Source: Pyxidicoccus trucidator (GTDB lineage: Bacteria > Myxococcota > Myxococcia > Myxococcales > Myxococcaceae). From it: a DNA stretch of 64,000 nt. Every line of letters begins with the position of its first letter. Within the stretch, counting starts at the first letter, position 1. A model generated the notes under the pieces. It was not told the DNA's origin and made no database searches. It saw only the letters and a program-made list of their open reading frames with translations. Made by a program: the position numbers and the translations under genes. The DNA is taken from contig NZ_JAAIXZ010000003.1 of assembly GCF_010894435.1 (NCBI RefSeq), positions 738,909-802,908 of the forward strand, in the 5' to 3' direction. Of the stretch, positions 43,097 through 52,007 are shown piece by piece.

Positions 43097-45481
43097 ATGC
43101 GCTCCGTCCCCCTCCTCGTGCTCGTACTCCTCATGGCGGCCCCCGCACGGGCCGAGCTGGATTCCTTCGGATTGGGGACGGGCCGCAGCGGGCCGCGCTC
43201 CGTCACGGTGGCCAACACGGTCATCAACCCCTCCGTGCGGCTGGTCGCCAATGCATCCGCCGGGAGCCGCGTGCTGCGCCCCGAGAGCCTCGGCGGCCTG
43301 GGCCGTGACGCGCTGGTGCTCATCCACCAGACGGTGGGGTTTCCCGCCTCCACGCCCTCTGGCGGCTCGGGCTCCGCCAACCCGGGGGCGGTGGGACGGT
43401 GGGAGCTGGCGCGCGTGGAGACCACGGGCACCGCGCCCGCCGAGTTGCGGCTCACCGCGCCCCTGGTGAACAGCTACACCGTGCCGGGCGCGCAGGTCGT
43501 CTTCGTTCCCGAGTACACCAACGTCACCATCGGCGCCGCCGCGTCGCTCGTGGCGTCACCGTGGGATGGGCTCAGCGGCGGCATCGTCGCGTTCCTCGCC
43601 ACGGGCACGGTGACGAACCAGGGCCTCGTCAGCGCGGATGGCGCGGGCCTCCGGGGGGCCGTCTACGTCAACCACCCCGACACCCTGGGTTGCAGCGGGC
43701 AGGACGTGCCCCCGGAGCTGGGTGGCGCCTTCAAGGGCGAGGGCCTGGCGGTGAACCGCTTTGGCGTTGCCAGCGGGCGCGGCTACCTGGTCAGCGGCGG
43801 CGGTGGCGGCAACTGCCACAACGCGGGAGGTGGCGGCGGCGGGCATGGCGGGGGCGGCGGCACTGGCGGGCGCACCGCCTCGGATCTCGACAGCAGCCGG
43901 GCCGAGGGCGGGTTCGGCGGCGCGAAGTTGACGTATCTGCTGGTGGAGCAGGCCCTGTTCGGCGGCGGTGGCGGCGCGGGGCAGGGCAACAACGACCTGG
44001 GCTCCGGTGGCGGCGCGGGCGGGGGCCTGGTGCTGGTGCGGGCGAACACGGTGGCGGGCGCTGGCCGCTTCACCGCGAACGGCGCCTCGCCGGGCCTCAC
44101 CCTGGGGGATGACGGGGCGGGCGGCGGAGGCGCGGGCGGTGCCGTCATCGTGCGCGCCGCCGGGGCGGTGAACTGCGGTGGCGTGCAGGCAGCCGGCGGC
44201 GCGGGCGGCACGGTGAATGATTCCATTCGCTACCTGGGGCCGGGCGGGGGCGGCAGCGGCGGGTATGTGCTCTTGCAGGGGCCGGCGGGGACCTGCCCGA
44301 TGGCCGTGCCGGGTGGAGCTTCCGGGATGACGAAGGTGGACAACACCGCGCACGGCGCGAGCGCGGGCGGCTCGGGGGTCAGCCAGGAGTACCGCGTGCC
44401 CTACCAGGTGCCGACGACTCCGGCGGTCGTCGCCCCCGCGAATGGCGCGGTGGGGGTATCGACGCGTCCCGTCTTCCAGGGGACGACGGACCCGGGCGTG
44501 CGGGTCATCATCTCCGTCGATGACGTGGAGGTCGCCCAGCTCACCGCGGGCGCGGACGGCGTGTTCTCCGGAAGCTATCCCGGGCTGAGAGACCCCCTGC
44601 CCGCAGGCGAGCACCGGGTGTCGGTGGTGGCGGAGTCGTTGGGCACGTACAGCGTGCGCTCGTCCGAGGTGACCTTCAACGTCGCCGTCGCGCAGGCGGA
44701 TGGCGGCGTGCTGGAGGCGCCCATCCTGGTGGTGCCCGCGGATGGCGACTTCGTGGACACCACGCCGCTGTTCGCGGGCGTGGCTCCCTACAGCACGACG
44801 GTGGGCCTGGTGGTGGACGACGGGAACGAAATCACCGTCACCGTGGATACGTTCGGCCGCTTCCGCTACCAGGTGCCCGACGAGAGTCCGCTGACTCCGG
44901 GCCCGCACTTCATCGTCCTCCACGCGCACAACGAGGCGGGAGACACCGGGCCCTTCTCGCCGGCCACGCGCTTCGAGTCGGTGGCCGCGGTCGCGGACGC
45001 GGGCTCCGAGGTGCCGGATGCGGGTAGCGACGCGGGCTCCGAGGTGCCGGACGCGGGAAGCGACGCGGGCGCTGGAGACGCGGGCGTGGGCCAGCGCGAG
45101 GTGCCGGTGATGGTGGTGCCCGCCGAGGACGAGGTGGTGGACTCGACGCCGCTGTTCGCCGGAGTCGCCGCGCCCGGGGTGTCCGTGTCCATCGAGGTGG
45201 ATGGCGCCGAGGTGGCCCGCGTGGTCGCCGACGCCACGGGCGCCTTCCGTCACCCGGTGTCCACGGAGCATGCCCTGTCCGTGGGGGAGCACAGCGTCAC
45301 GGCCCATGCCGTCGTGAGCGCCACGGGTGTGAATGGGCCCCGGTCCGAGGCCACGGACTTCGAGGTGCGAGGCCCCGCTGCGCTCGACGTGGGCTGCGGG
45401 TGTGGCGCGTCTCCCGCCAGCTCGGCGGGCCTCTGGGCGCTGCTGGTGGGAATGGTCGCGATGCGGCGGCGGAGGCGGTAG
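43097..45481 (+). CDS. MYXO-CTERM surface protein, Gly-rich with Ig-like domains (AgmC-like)
   Basis: The 794-residue protein has a signal peptide (LLVLVLLMAAPARA), a beta region, and a very Gly-rich domain at about 235-400 with runs such as GGGGGGHGGGGG. Three Ig-like modules follow (near 435, 535 and 675), each opening VVxPAxGxxVxTxPxFxG, linked by an acidic spacer of DAGSEVP/DAGSD repeats. The C-terminus is a MYXO-CTERM sorting tail: CGCG, a hydrophobic helix (SAGLWALLVGMVA) and RRRRR. Such tails are processed by myxosortase and put proteins on the cell surface. The layout matches proteins annotated as adventurous gliding motility protein AgmC, but that assignment is by resemblance only. 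Confidence 0.82.
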   Translation: MRSVPLLVLVLLMAAPARAELDSFGLGTGRSGPRSVTVANTVINPSVRLVANASAGSRVLRPESLGGLGRDALVLIHQTVGFPASTPSGGSGSANPGAVGRWELARVETTGTAPAELRLTAPLVNSYTVPGAQVVFVPEYTNVTIGAAASLVASPWDGLSGGIVAFLATGTVTNQGLVSADGAGLRGAVYVNHPDTLGCSGQDVPPELGGAFKGEGLAVNRFGVASGRGYLVSGGGGGNCHNAGGGGGGHGGGGGTGGRTASDLDSSRAEGGFGGAKLTYLLVEQALFGGGGGAGQGNNDLGSGGGAGGGLVLVRANTVAGAGRFTANGASPGLTLGDDGAGGGGAGGAVIVRAAGAVNCGGVQAAGGAGGTVNDSIRYLGPGGGGSGGYVLLQGPAGTCPMAVPGGASGMTKVDNTAHGASAGGSGVSQEYRVPYQVPTTPAVVAPANGAVGVSTRPVFQGTTDPGVRVIISVDDVEVAQLTAGADGVFSGSYPGLRDPLPAGEHRVSVVAESLGTYSVRSSEVTFNVAVAQADGGVLEAPILVVPADGDFVDTTPLFAGVAPYSTTVGLVVDDGNEITVTVDTFGRFRYQVPDESPLTPGPHFIVLHAHNEAGDTGPFSPATRFESVAAVADAGSEVPDAGSDAGSEVPDAGSDAGAGDAGVGQREVPVMVVPAEDEVVDSTPLFAGVAAPGVSVSIEVDGAEVARVVADATGAFRHPVSTEHALSVGEHSVTAHAVVSATGVNGPRSEATDFEVRGPAALDVGCGCGASPASSAGLWALLVGMVAMRRRRR

Positions 45482-45490
45482 CTCCGACAC

Positions 45491-45524
45491 GGGCCGGCGC
45501 CTTCCGGTGGGAAGAGGCCGGCCC
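45491..45524. terminator. Hairpin between convergent genes
   Basis: GGGCCGGC (45491-45498) pairs perfectly with GCCGGCCC (45517-45524), with a further TTCC/GGAA pairing inside. It lies between the stops of the MYXO-CTERM gene and the AIM24 gene. There is no T-run. Confidence 0.5.
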
Positions 45525-45540
45525 TCGTGAAGCGGGAGGG

Positions 45541-46338
45541 CTACTCGTCGTTGCCCAGCAGCGAGCCCAGGCCGACGCCGCCCAGGACGCTGCCCTCGTC
45601 GCGCGCGCCGCCGGGACGCGCCGCCGAGAGGATGCGGCCCGCGAGCCGGCTGAACGGCAGCGACTGGAGCCACACCTTGCCCGGGCCTCGCAGCGTGGCG
45701 AAGAAGAGGCCCTCGCCGCCGAAGAAGGCCGTCTTGATGCCGCTCACCATCTGGATGTCGTAGTCCACGGTGGGCTGGAACGCGACGATGCAGCCGGTGT
45801 CCACGCGCAGCATCTCCCCGGGGCCCAGGGTGCGCTCGTGCAGCGTGCCGCCCGCGTGGATGAAGGCGAGGCCGTCACCCTGGAGCCGCTGCATGATGAA
45901 GCCCTCGCCGCCGAAGAGGCCGGTGCCCAGCTTCTTCTGGAAGGCGATGCCCAGCGACACGCCCTTGGCCGCCGCGAGGAAGCTGTCCTTCTGCGCAATC
46001 AGCTCGCCGCCGAGCTTGGACAGATTCACGGGGATGATTTTGCCGGGGTAGGGCGCGGCGAAGGCCACCTTGCGCTTGCCGCCCCCGCGGTTGAGGAACA
46101 CGGTGGTGAAGAGGGACTCGCCCGTCAGCAGCCGCTTGCCCGCGCCGAGCAGCGAGCCGAGGAAGCCGCTCTTCTTCTCCGAGCCGTCACCGAAGATGGT
46201 CTCCATCTCGATGCCATCTTCCATGTACATGAGGGTGCCGGCCTCGGCCACCGCCGCTTCTCCAGGGTCCAGCTCCACCTCGACGAACTGCAGGTCTTCG
46301 CCGTAGATGTGGAAGTCCACCTCGTGCATCTGCGCCAT
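45541..46338 (-). CDS. AIM24/TIGR00266 family protein
   Basis: The 265-residue all-beta protein matches the TIGR00266/AIM24 family: an N-terminal [20 protein letters not shown] motif, [21 protein letters not shown] in the middle, and [19 protein letters not shown] before the C-terminal strand set. The fold is related to tryptophan-RNA-binding attenuation protein-like beta prisms; yeast Aim24 is mitochondrial, and the bacterial role is unknown. I used ATG 46338 with GGAGTG 8 bases before it. Full family length, nothing missing. Confidence 0.9.
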   Translation of the reverse strand: MAQMHEVDFHIYGEDLQFVEVELDPGEAAVAEAGTLMYMEDGIEMETIFGDGSEKKSGFLGSLLGAGKRLLTGESLFTTVFLNRGGGKRKVAFAAPYPGKIIPVNLSKLGGELIAQKDSFLAAAKGVSLGIAFQKKLGTGLFGGEGFIMQRLQGDGLAFIHAGGTLHERTLGPGEMLRVDTGCIVAFQPTVDYDIQMVSGIKTAFFGGEGLFFATLRGPGKVWLQSLPFSRLAGRILSAARPGGARDEGSVLGGVGLGSLLGNDE

Positions 46339-46575
46339 GGACACACTCCGTCGTTAAGGGACGGCGCACCATAGCCGCCCCGTCGCGAGGCTCAACCCGC
46401 GAGAGCGCGCGGACATGTCGCGAGGGCGTGACGCCCGGGCTTCCTCCGCTCCGGGCGGGGCTTCCGCGTCACGTGGACAGGCAGGCAGGCGGGTTGCCCG
46501 GCAAGCGACGGAGGCACCCGTTATGTTCCGCCTCCTGGAGTGGAGTGCGTCCACCCCTGCCGGAGGTCCCTGTCC

Positions 46576-47787
46576 GTGGCGGAGCTGTCCCAAGGCGCGG
46601 AGCGCGAGGAGAGGACACGGCTTCCCGTGGGCCTGCTGCTGCGGTGGTTGATGTCCCTGGGGGGCATCCTCACGGTGTTCGGAGGGCTGCACGCGTACAT
46701 CGCCGTGCGGCTGTTCGTGAGCCCGGAGTGGCCCGGGGCCTGGAGCGTGCTGGGGCCCGTCGGGGTGGCGCTGCTCTTCGTGTCGCTGCCCCTGGGGATG
46801 ATGATGTCGCGGCGCGAGCCCACGGCGTGGACCCGGGCGCTCCAGTGGCTGGCCTACGTGTGGCTGGGGGCCTTCGGCATCCTCCTCAGCGCGGTGGTGG
46901 CCGCGGACCTGGTGGGCCTGGTGCTGCGGTGGACGGGCGTGGTGGCGGACCCGCTGGCCCTGGCGCGGGGCAGGGCGCTGGCGGTGGTGGGCGTGACGCT
47001 GCCGGCGGTGGTGTACGCGTTCGTCACCGCGCGGGGCCGCGCGCGGGTGGAGCGGCTGACGGTGCCCGTGGCCGGGCTGGGGCCGGGGCTGCACGGGCTG
47101 AAGGTGGTGCAGATTTCAGACATCCACATCGGCCCCACGCTGGACGGGCGCTGGCTGCGGCGCGTGGTGGAGCAGGTGAACGCGCTGAAGCCAGACATCG
47201 TCGCGGTGACGGGCGACCTGGTGGACGGCCACGTGGAGGCGCTGCGCGACGAGGTGAAGCCGCTGGCGGAGCTGCGCGCCTCGCTGGGCGTCTTCTACGT
47301 GACGGGCAACCACGAGTACTACCACGGGGGCCCCGCCTGGGCGGCCGAGGTGGCCCGGCTGGGGCTCACCGTCCTGCAGAACGAGCACCGCGTGGTGGAG
47401 CGCGACAACGCGAGGCTCACCGTGGCGGGCGTGACGGACCATGACGCGGGCCACATCCACCCCGCGCATGCGAGCCGTCCCGACGTGGCGCTCGACGGGG
47501 CACCCCACGGCGTGCCTCGCCTGCTGCTGGCGCACCAGCCGCGCTCGGCGCTGCACGTGGCGAGGGCCGGCGTGTCGGTGGACCTCCAATTGTCCGGGCA
47601 CACCCACGGTGGGCAGGTGTTCCCCTTCATGTTCTTCGTGAAGCTGCAGCAGCCCGTGGTCAGCGGCCTGGCCACCATCGCCGGGGTGCGCGTCTACACG
47701 CACCGGGGCACCGGCTACTGGGGTCCCCCGCTGCGCCTGGGCCCCGCGCCGGAAATCGCCGAGCTCACCCTCGTCACCGCTCCGTAA
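46576..47787 (+). CDS. Membrane-anchored metallophosphoesterase
   Basis: The 403-residue protein has four N-terminal membrane helices (about 20-150) and a calcineurin-like phosphoesterase domain from about 165. Its metal-binding motifs are ISDIHIG, TGDLVDG, GNHEYYHGG and SGHTHGGQ, in the usual order and spacing. This layout is that of YkuE/YaeI-type enzymes that cleave UDP-diacylglucosamine-like or other phosphodiesters at the membrane. I chose GTG 46576 because GGAGG lies 9 bases upstream. The gene stands alone, divergent from the AIM24 gene. Confidence 0.88.
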   Translation: MAELSQGAEREERTRLPVGLLLRWLMSLGGILTVFGGLHAYIAVRLFVSPEWPGAWSVLGPVGVALLFVSLPLGMMMSRREPTAWTRALQWLAYVWLGAFGILLSAVVAADLVGLVLRWTGVVADPLALARGRALAVVGVTLPAVVYAFVTARGRARVERLTVPVAGLGPGLHGLKVVQISDIHIGPTLDGRWLRRVVEQVNALKPDIVAVTGDLVDGHVEALRDEVKPLAELRASLGVFYVTGNHEYYHGGPAWAAEVARLGLTVLQNEHRVVERDNARLTVAGVTDHDAGHIHPAHASRPDVALDGAPHGVPRLLLAHQPRSALHVARAGVSVDLQLSGHTHGGQVFPFMFFVKLQQPVVSGLATIAGVRVYTHRGTGYWGPPLRLGPAPEIAELTLVTAP

Positions 47788-47982
47788 GGCCGGGCCGGGC
47801 GAAAGGCCTGTCGGGGGCCCGCCTGGATGGCTGTCCATGGTCGGGGTGTGGGCCTACCCCGCCTGTCTGGGTTGACCCGCCGGCTTCTGCAAGGGGGTTG
47901 CAGGAGTTGCTCAGGGGCCCTGGTCCTTCGCGCGCATTGCCATAGAATCCCCGACCTTCGTAGCGGGTGAGGGGTCGACTCG

Positions 47983-49056
47983 GTGGATCAGACAACGTTG
48001 AACAAGCTGCTCTCGGTGGGCGTGCAGAATGGCGCCTCGGACATCCACTTCCGGCCGGGAGACCCGCCCATCTACCGAGTCAACGGGGTGCTGCGGCCCC
48101 TGAAGATGGAGAAGCTCGTCCCGGACCACACGAAGCAGGTGGCCCTGCACGTCATCAACGACCAGCTGGTGAAGGCGCAGATTGACTCGCTGCAGGAGCA
48201 CGACTCGTCCTACAGCGTGCCGGGCGTGGCGCGCTTCCGAGTGAATATCTACCGGCAGCGGGGCTCGCTGGCGTGCATCCTCCGCATCATCCCCGACGAG
48301 ATTCCCAACATCGACGCGCTGGGGCTGCCGCAGGTCCTCAAGAAGATTGCCAGCAATGACCGCGGGCTGGTGCTGGTGACGGGGGCCACGGGCTCGGGCA
48401 AGAGCTCCACGCTCGCGGCGATGATTGACCACATCAACCGCAACGAGAGCCTGCACGTCCTCACCATCGAGGACCCCATCGAGTTCATCTACAAGAACAT
48501 CAAGTGCTCCATCTCCCAGCGGGAGATTGGCCCGGACACGGAGAGCTTCGCCCGCGCGCTGCGCTCGGCGCTGCGGCAGGACCCGGACGTGATTCTGGTG
48601 GGCGAGATGCGCGACACGGAGACCATCGACATCGCGCTCAAGGCGGCGGAGACGGGCCACCTGGTGCTGTCCACCGTGCACACCACGGACGCGTCGCGCA
48701 CCATCGGCCGGCTGGTGTCGGTGTTCCCCGCCGAGGAGCAGGTCATGGTCCGCATGCGGTTGGCGGACTGCCTCAAGGCCACCATCTCCCAGCGGCTGCT
48801 GCCCCGCGCGACGGGCAAGGGCCGCACGGTGGCGCTGGAAATCATGACGCAGACGAAGTCCGTGGAGCAGTACATCCGCGAGGACCGCGCCAACGAATTG
48901 AAGGACGTCATCGAGAAGGGCCGCGACATGTTCGGCATGCAGTCCTTCGACCAGCACCTCACCCAGCTCTACCGCGAGGGCATCATCACCCTGGAGGTCG
49001 CGCAGGGCGCGGCCTCGAACCCGGCCGACTTCCAGCGCGCGCTCGAGTTCGAGTGA
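47983..49056 (+). CDS. pilT: Type IV pilus retraction ATPase PilT (PilT/PilU type)
   Basis: The 357-residue secretion-ATPase-family hexamer powers pilus retraction and hence twitching (S) motility. Features are the N-terminal PAS-like domain with ASDIHFRPGDPP, Walker A GATGSGKSS (about 129-137), the Asp box LTIEDPIEF, Walker B VILVGEMRD and the His box GHLVLSTVHT. The C-terminal GMQSFDQ motif is kept. The start is GTG 47983 with GAGGGG 9 bases upstream. No other pil genes surround it, so it may be one of the extra PilT paralogues myxobacteria carry, and symbol use is by family. Confidence 0.92.
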   Translation: MDQTTLNKLLSVGVQNGASDIHFRPGDPPIYRVNGVLRPLKMEKLVPDHTKQVALHVINDQLVKAQIDSLQEHDSSYSVPGVARFRVNIYRQRGSLACILRIIPDEIPNIDALGLPQVLKKIASNDRGLVLVTGATGSGKSSTLAAMIDHINRNESLHVLTIEDPIEFIYKNIKCSISQREIGPDTESFARALRSALRQDPDVILVGEMRDTETIDIALKAAETGHLVLSTVHTTDASRTIGRLVSVFPAEEQVMVRMRLADCLKATISQRLLPRATGKGRTVALEIMTQTKSVEQYIREDRANELKDVIEKGRDMFGMQSFDQHLTQLYREGIITLEVAQGAASNPADFQRALEFE

Positions 49057-49091
49057 GCTTGAGCCTCACGCGGCTCGCTGGGGGAGTGGAC

Positions 49092-49343
49092 ATGACGACC
49101 TTCGAGGTGGATGACGTCAAGCAGGCCTGGACGCCCGTGCTCACCGAGGCCCTGGGCGCGCTGGTGAAGGACGCGCTCTGGATGGCCCCGGCGCCCCAGA
49201 CGCAGGTGGTGAACCCGCAGGGCGTGCACCCGCTGCTCGCGGCCGTCCACCAGGCGTTCGCCGAGCACCGGCCGCTGGTGCTGGCTCCGGACGTCGGCCC
49301 GTTCACCGAGCAGCTGGAGCCCTGGGAGAACGATCCGCTGTAG
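49092..49343 (+). CDS. Small hypothetical protein
   Basis: This 83-residue soluble protein (MTTFEVDDVKQAWTPVLTEA...) has no recognised family. It has a helical first half, a Pro-containing middle (APAPQTQVVNPQGVHPLLAA) and an acidic end (LEPWENDPL). ATG 49092 follows GGGGGAG by 6 bases. It starts 35 bases after pilT in the same direction, so it is probably co-transcribed and may be a PilT-associated factor (inference). Confidence 0.62.
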   Translation: MTTFEVDDVKQAWTPVLTEALGALVKDALWMAPAPQTQVVNPQGVHPLLAAVHQAFAEHRPLVLAPDVGPFTEQLEPWENDPL

Positions 49344-49537
49344 CCGGCCTCCACGGGCGCGGTTCCCAGTGCCTTGAAGGGCGAGAGTCAGCTGGGTCCT
49401 GAACACTCCAGTCCAGGCGATCAGGAGTCCTTTTAGACATACTGAACAAGGGTTCATGGCCCGGAGGTCCAGGGCCGTGGCCGATGTCCGTGCGCAGGGG
49501 TCCGGGTCGCCTGTTTGTGCACGGATTGAAGCAAAGC

Positions 49538-49566
49538 TTGATATTTCCGCTATTGCTGGGTACTCT
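49538..49566 (+). promoter_or_regulatory. Sigma-70-type promoter
   Basis: TTGATA (49538-49543) and TACTCT (49561-49566) are separated by exactly 17 bases in the AT-richest part of the 331-base gap between 49343 and 49675. They would start transcription about 100 bases before the receiver-like gene. The rest of the gap (49344-49537) holds no gene I can support. Confidence 0.55.
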
Positions 49567-49674
49567 TTGTGTGTGTCCCACGCCCCCGCGCCCATTTCCT
49601 GCCTCAAGTCGTTCCTCTCCGCCCGCGATTTGAGGGGGGCTGGCGCATTGCGTCAGGCGCCCCGGCCTGTCCGG

Positions 49675-50079
49675 ATGTCCCGGGGGCCTCGCGTCATGCT
49701 GGTGTCGGAGGCTCCCTTGCTGCGGCTGGCGATTGGCCGGGAGCTGGCGCCGGGCTTCGAGCTGATCCACGCGCTGGGCACCACGTCGGCGGACCGGCGG
49801 TTGGATGCGGGCGCGGCGCCGGATGCGCTCGTCGTGGACCTGGACACCGCGGAGCGCACCGCCGTGCCGGCCTTCCTCGTCGGCCTGGTGGAGCGGGGCT
49901 TCACCGGACCGCGCATCCTCGTGTCGGCGCACTTCCAGCCGGAGCCGGCGGCGGCGTACAGCGCCTCGTGCCTCACCCACTTCGCCCTGGCGCGCCCGTG
50001 GCGTCCCGGCTCGCTGCGGGCCCTGGTGGAGTCGACGCTGGGCCTGGCCATGCCGCGCGCCGCGGTGGGCGGACGCTGA
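49675..50079 (+). CDS. Receiver-like (CheY-fold) protein
   Basis: The 134-residue protein resembles a single response-regulator receiver domain: RVMLVSEAPLLRLAIGREL at strand 1/helix 1, a candidate phospho-acceptor Asp in DALVVDLDT, and Ser in RILVSAH. The conserved Lys is replaced by Arg (FALARPWRPGSL). The paired acidic residues of the first loop are also missing, so phosphorylation is doubtful and it may be a degenerate receiver. ATG 49675 has a weak Shine-Dalgarno; an in-frame TTG at 49648 preceded by GAGGGGGG is a real alternative. The next gene follows 10 bases later. Confidence 0.65.
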   Translation: MSRGPRVMLVSEAPLLRLAIGRELAPGFELIHALGTTSADRRLDAGAAPDALVVDLDTAERTAVPAFLVGLVERGFTGPRILVSAHFQPEPAAAYSASCLTHFALARPWRPGSLRALVESTLGLAMPRAAVGGR

Positions 50080-50089
50080 GGACTCCTCG

Positions 50090-50860
50090 GTGAGTCACGC
50101 GCCCTCATTCCCTGAGCGGCTGGCGGATGCGGGGCACGGCCTGCTGACGGGAGTGAGGAGCGCCTCGCTGGGTGTGGCGCGTGGTGTGGGCGTGGTGCTG
50201 GTGTCGCTGGTGGGAGGCGCGGCGCAGTGCGCGCGCGGGCGTCCCCGCCAGGGGCTGCCCCGGCTGGGACGCGGGCTGACGCGCGTGGTGCAGCTCCCGG
50301 TGGACGTGTTCCTGATGCTGGCCGGGCGCATGCTCAGCGCGGTGCAGGTGCTGGCGGGAGTGGAGACGACGGGCCGGCGACTCACGGAGGACGAGGTGGC
50401 GCGGCTGCGCCCCATCTTCGGAGACAGCCTGGAGTACGAGCGGGTGCGGGTGAAGGAGGGACGGCTGGGCCTGCTGAGCATGTCCGGCCGGGCCTTCGTG
50501 CACGGAGACACCGTCTATGTCCCCGGGCGTGGGCCGCCGGACTTCGGGTTGCTGGTGCACGAGCTGACGCACGTGTGGCAGCACCAGCACGGTGGCACCG
50601 CGTACATGAGCGCCGCGCTCGCCGCACAGTGGGTGGGGGACGGCTACAACTGGCGCAAGGCCGTGGCCCGTGAGCTGCGCTGGGCCCAGCTCAACCCCGA
50701 GCAGCAGGCACAGCTCATCGAGGACGCCGCGCTGGCGGGCCTCATTCCTCCGGCAGTGCCCCTTCCCGCGCGCGCGAAGCTGAAGGGGTGGACGGAGGCC
50801 GCGCTGCCCCTGCTGGACGAGGCGCTGGTCTGCCTGCACACCGGTCGCGGCGCGCCCTGA
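50090..50860 (+). CDS. Zincin-type metallopeptidase (HELTH motif, DUF4157-like)
   Basis: The 256-residue protein has an N-terminal hydrophobic region of about 60 residues (VARGVGVVLVSLVGGAAQ, then VVQLPVDVFLMLAG) that may sit in a membrane. The C-terminal part contains the zinc motif HELTHVWQHQHGG, preceded by FGDSLEYERVRVKEGR and the strand DTVYVPG. This set is typical of the peptidase-like domains found near Vgr/Rhs and contractile-injection loci (DUF4157 group). It starts at GTG 50090, 10 bases after the receiver-like gene, so the two are probably co-expressed. Its substrate is unknown. Confidence 0.75.
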   Translation: MSHAPSFPERLADAGHGLLTGVRSASLGVARGVGVVLVSLVGGAAQCARGRPRQGLPRLGRGLTRVVQLPVDVFLMLAGRMLSAVQVLAGVETTGRRLTEDEVARLRPIFGDSLEYERVRVKEGRLGLLSMSGRAFVHGDTVYVPGRGPPDFGLLVHELTHVWQHQHGGTAYMSAALAAQWVGDGYNWRKAVARELRWAQLNPEQQAQLIEDAALAGLIPPAVPLPARAKLKGWTEAALPLLDEALVCLHTGRGAP

Positions 50861-50863
50861 GCC

Positions 50864-51571
50864 TCAGGGGAGCGGCGTGGTGGCTTCGGCGATGCAGAGG
50901 ACCGCCTCGGCGGCGTCGCAGCCGTTGAGCCCCGCGCCCCAGGCCGCATTTGCCTCCAGCAACGCCCAGCCCCGGCCCTCCACGAAGGCGGCGTCCAGCA
51001 CGCACGTGCGCGGCAGCGTCGCCTCGCGCGCCACGGTGGCGAGGAAGTCCCGGGCCTCCGTGACGGAGCCCTCCCCCTCGTACACCGCGCACGTGCACAC
51101 CTGCCCGTCCAGCACCCAGCCCCGGGCCTCCGCGCGCAGCGAGACAATCTCCGACGACAGCACCGGCGTGTCCGGCGCCAGCCCCCGGCACTCCTCCGCG
51201 AGCGCTTCCGGCCCCGGCCACACGGCGGCGCGGAACACCTTGGGCACCAGCGGCTTGATGAAGCGGGGAAACGCTTCCGAGGCCACCTGTTCCAGTGTGG
51301 CGCCGCGCACCTCGCGCTTCACCCACGCGGGGTCCACCTTCAGCAGCAGGTCATCCGGCGGAGAGACGAGCGTGAGGCCCAGCTTCTGCGCCAGGACGAG
51401 GCAGAAGGTGTCATTGCCATAGAGGCGCACCCGCGTGCGGTCCACGTCGGGTGGACTCCAGAACTTCCCCAGCCGCAGCACCGTGCCGCCTCGCGCTTCC
51501 CACTCGCGGGCGACGGCGTCGCGCTCCGGGTCGGCCTTGTCGGGGATGAGCAGGGTGAGCCCATGGAACAT
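50864..51571 (-). CDS. ATP-grasp domain protein (DUF4343-like)
   Basis: The 235-residue protein matches small ATP-grasp enzymes of the DUF4343 group. The N-terminal half (GLTLLIPDKADPERDAVARE, RVRLYGNDTFCLVLAQKLG) is a pre-ATP-grasp fold. The C-terminal half carries nucleotide- and metal-binding residues in TCVLDAAFVEGRGWALLEANAAWGAG, where Glu and Asn of LLEANAAWG correspond to the usual Mg ligands. Family members ligate a carboxylate to an amine or thiol; substrates here are unknown. It converges on the metallopeptidase gene with 3 bases between stops. Confidence 0.8.
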   Translation of the reverse strand: MFHGLTLLIPDKADPERDAVAREWEARGGTVLRLGKFWSPPDVDRTRVRLYGNDTFCLVLAQKLGLTLVSPPDDLLLKVDPAWVKREVRGATLEQVASEAFPRFIKPLVPKVFRAAVWPGPEALAEECRGLAPDTPVLSSEIVSLRAEARGWVLDGQVCTCAVYEGEGSVTEARDFLATVAREATLPRTCVLDAAFVEGRGWALLEANAAWGAGLNGCDAAEAVLCIAEATTPLP

Positions 51572-51601
51572 GGCGGTGAAGCTACCGCTTCGGCCCCGGC
51601 C

Positions 51602-51901
51602 TTACATCTTCGGCGGGGCAATCGTGTCGTGCTCGGAGAGGAGCCGGGCCACGCGGGCCTCGTCGATGCGCGTGCCGAGCTGCTCCATCTCGTGCTGGTC
51701 CCTCACCGTCTTCGACAGGCTGAAGGTGGAGCCCACCGTGAAGAGCAGCCCCATGCCCAGGAAGGACTTCACCCAGATGTCCACGGGCAGGTTCCAGATG
51801 CCCACGGCGGTGACTCCGACGGACAGGGCGAAGGACAGCCAGGTCTGGATGACCCAGGCGGCGCTATGGGGGACGACGACCTTCGGCGTGGCGCGGGACA
51901 T
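51602..51901 (-). CDS. YiaA/YiaB-type inner membrane protein
   Basis: The 99-residue protein has two membrane helices (WVIQTWLSFALSVGVTAVGIW and VKSFLGMGLLFTVGSTFSL) and a conserved cytoplasmic tail beginning SKTVRDQHE, the pattern of the YiaAB two-helix domain family. The function is unknown. It starts at ATG 51901, divergent from a LysR regulator, and a palindrome between them may be a shared operator. Confidence 0.82.
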   Translation of the reverse strand: MSRATPKVVVPHSAAWVIQTWLSFALSVGVTAVGIWNLPVDIWVKSFLGMGLLFTVGSTFSLSKTVRDQHEMEQLGTRIDEARVARLLSEHDTIAPPKM

Positions 51902-51965
51902 GTGTTCCTCCTCGGGGCGAGTCGTGCTCGCTCACGGGAAGAACGATGCACCTTCTCGTCGTAAA

Positions 51966-51988
51966 GCGCATGGAACTAGTCCATGCGC
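51966..51988. promoter_or_regulatory. Palindromic operator between yiaA-like and lysR-like genes
   Basis: GCGCATGGA (51966-51974) and TCCATGCGC (51980-51988) form a perfect 9-bp inverted repeat around a 5-base centre. It lies in the 106-base divergent gap, 20 bases before the LysR-type start. LysR proteins usually bind such partly palindromic sites next to their own promoter. Confidence 0.55.
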
Positions 51989-52007
51989 CATTGATAACCT
52001 GGAGTGC

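Noticed and set aside
43790..44260. Repeated GGCGGCGG-rich DNA as a CRISPR or REP array
   Set aside because: It is the in-frame coding of the Gly-rich domain of the MYXO-CTERM protein, with no regular unit or spacers.
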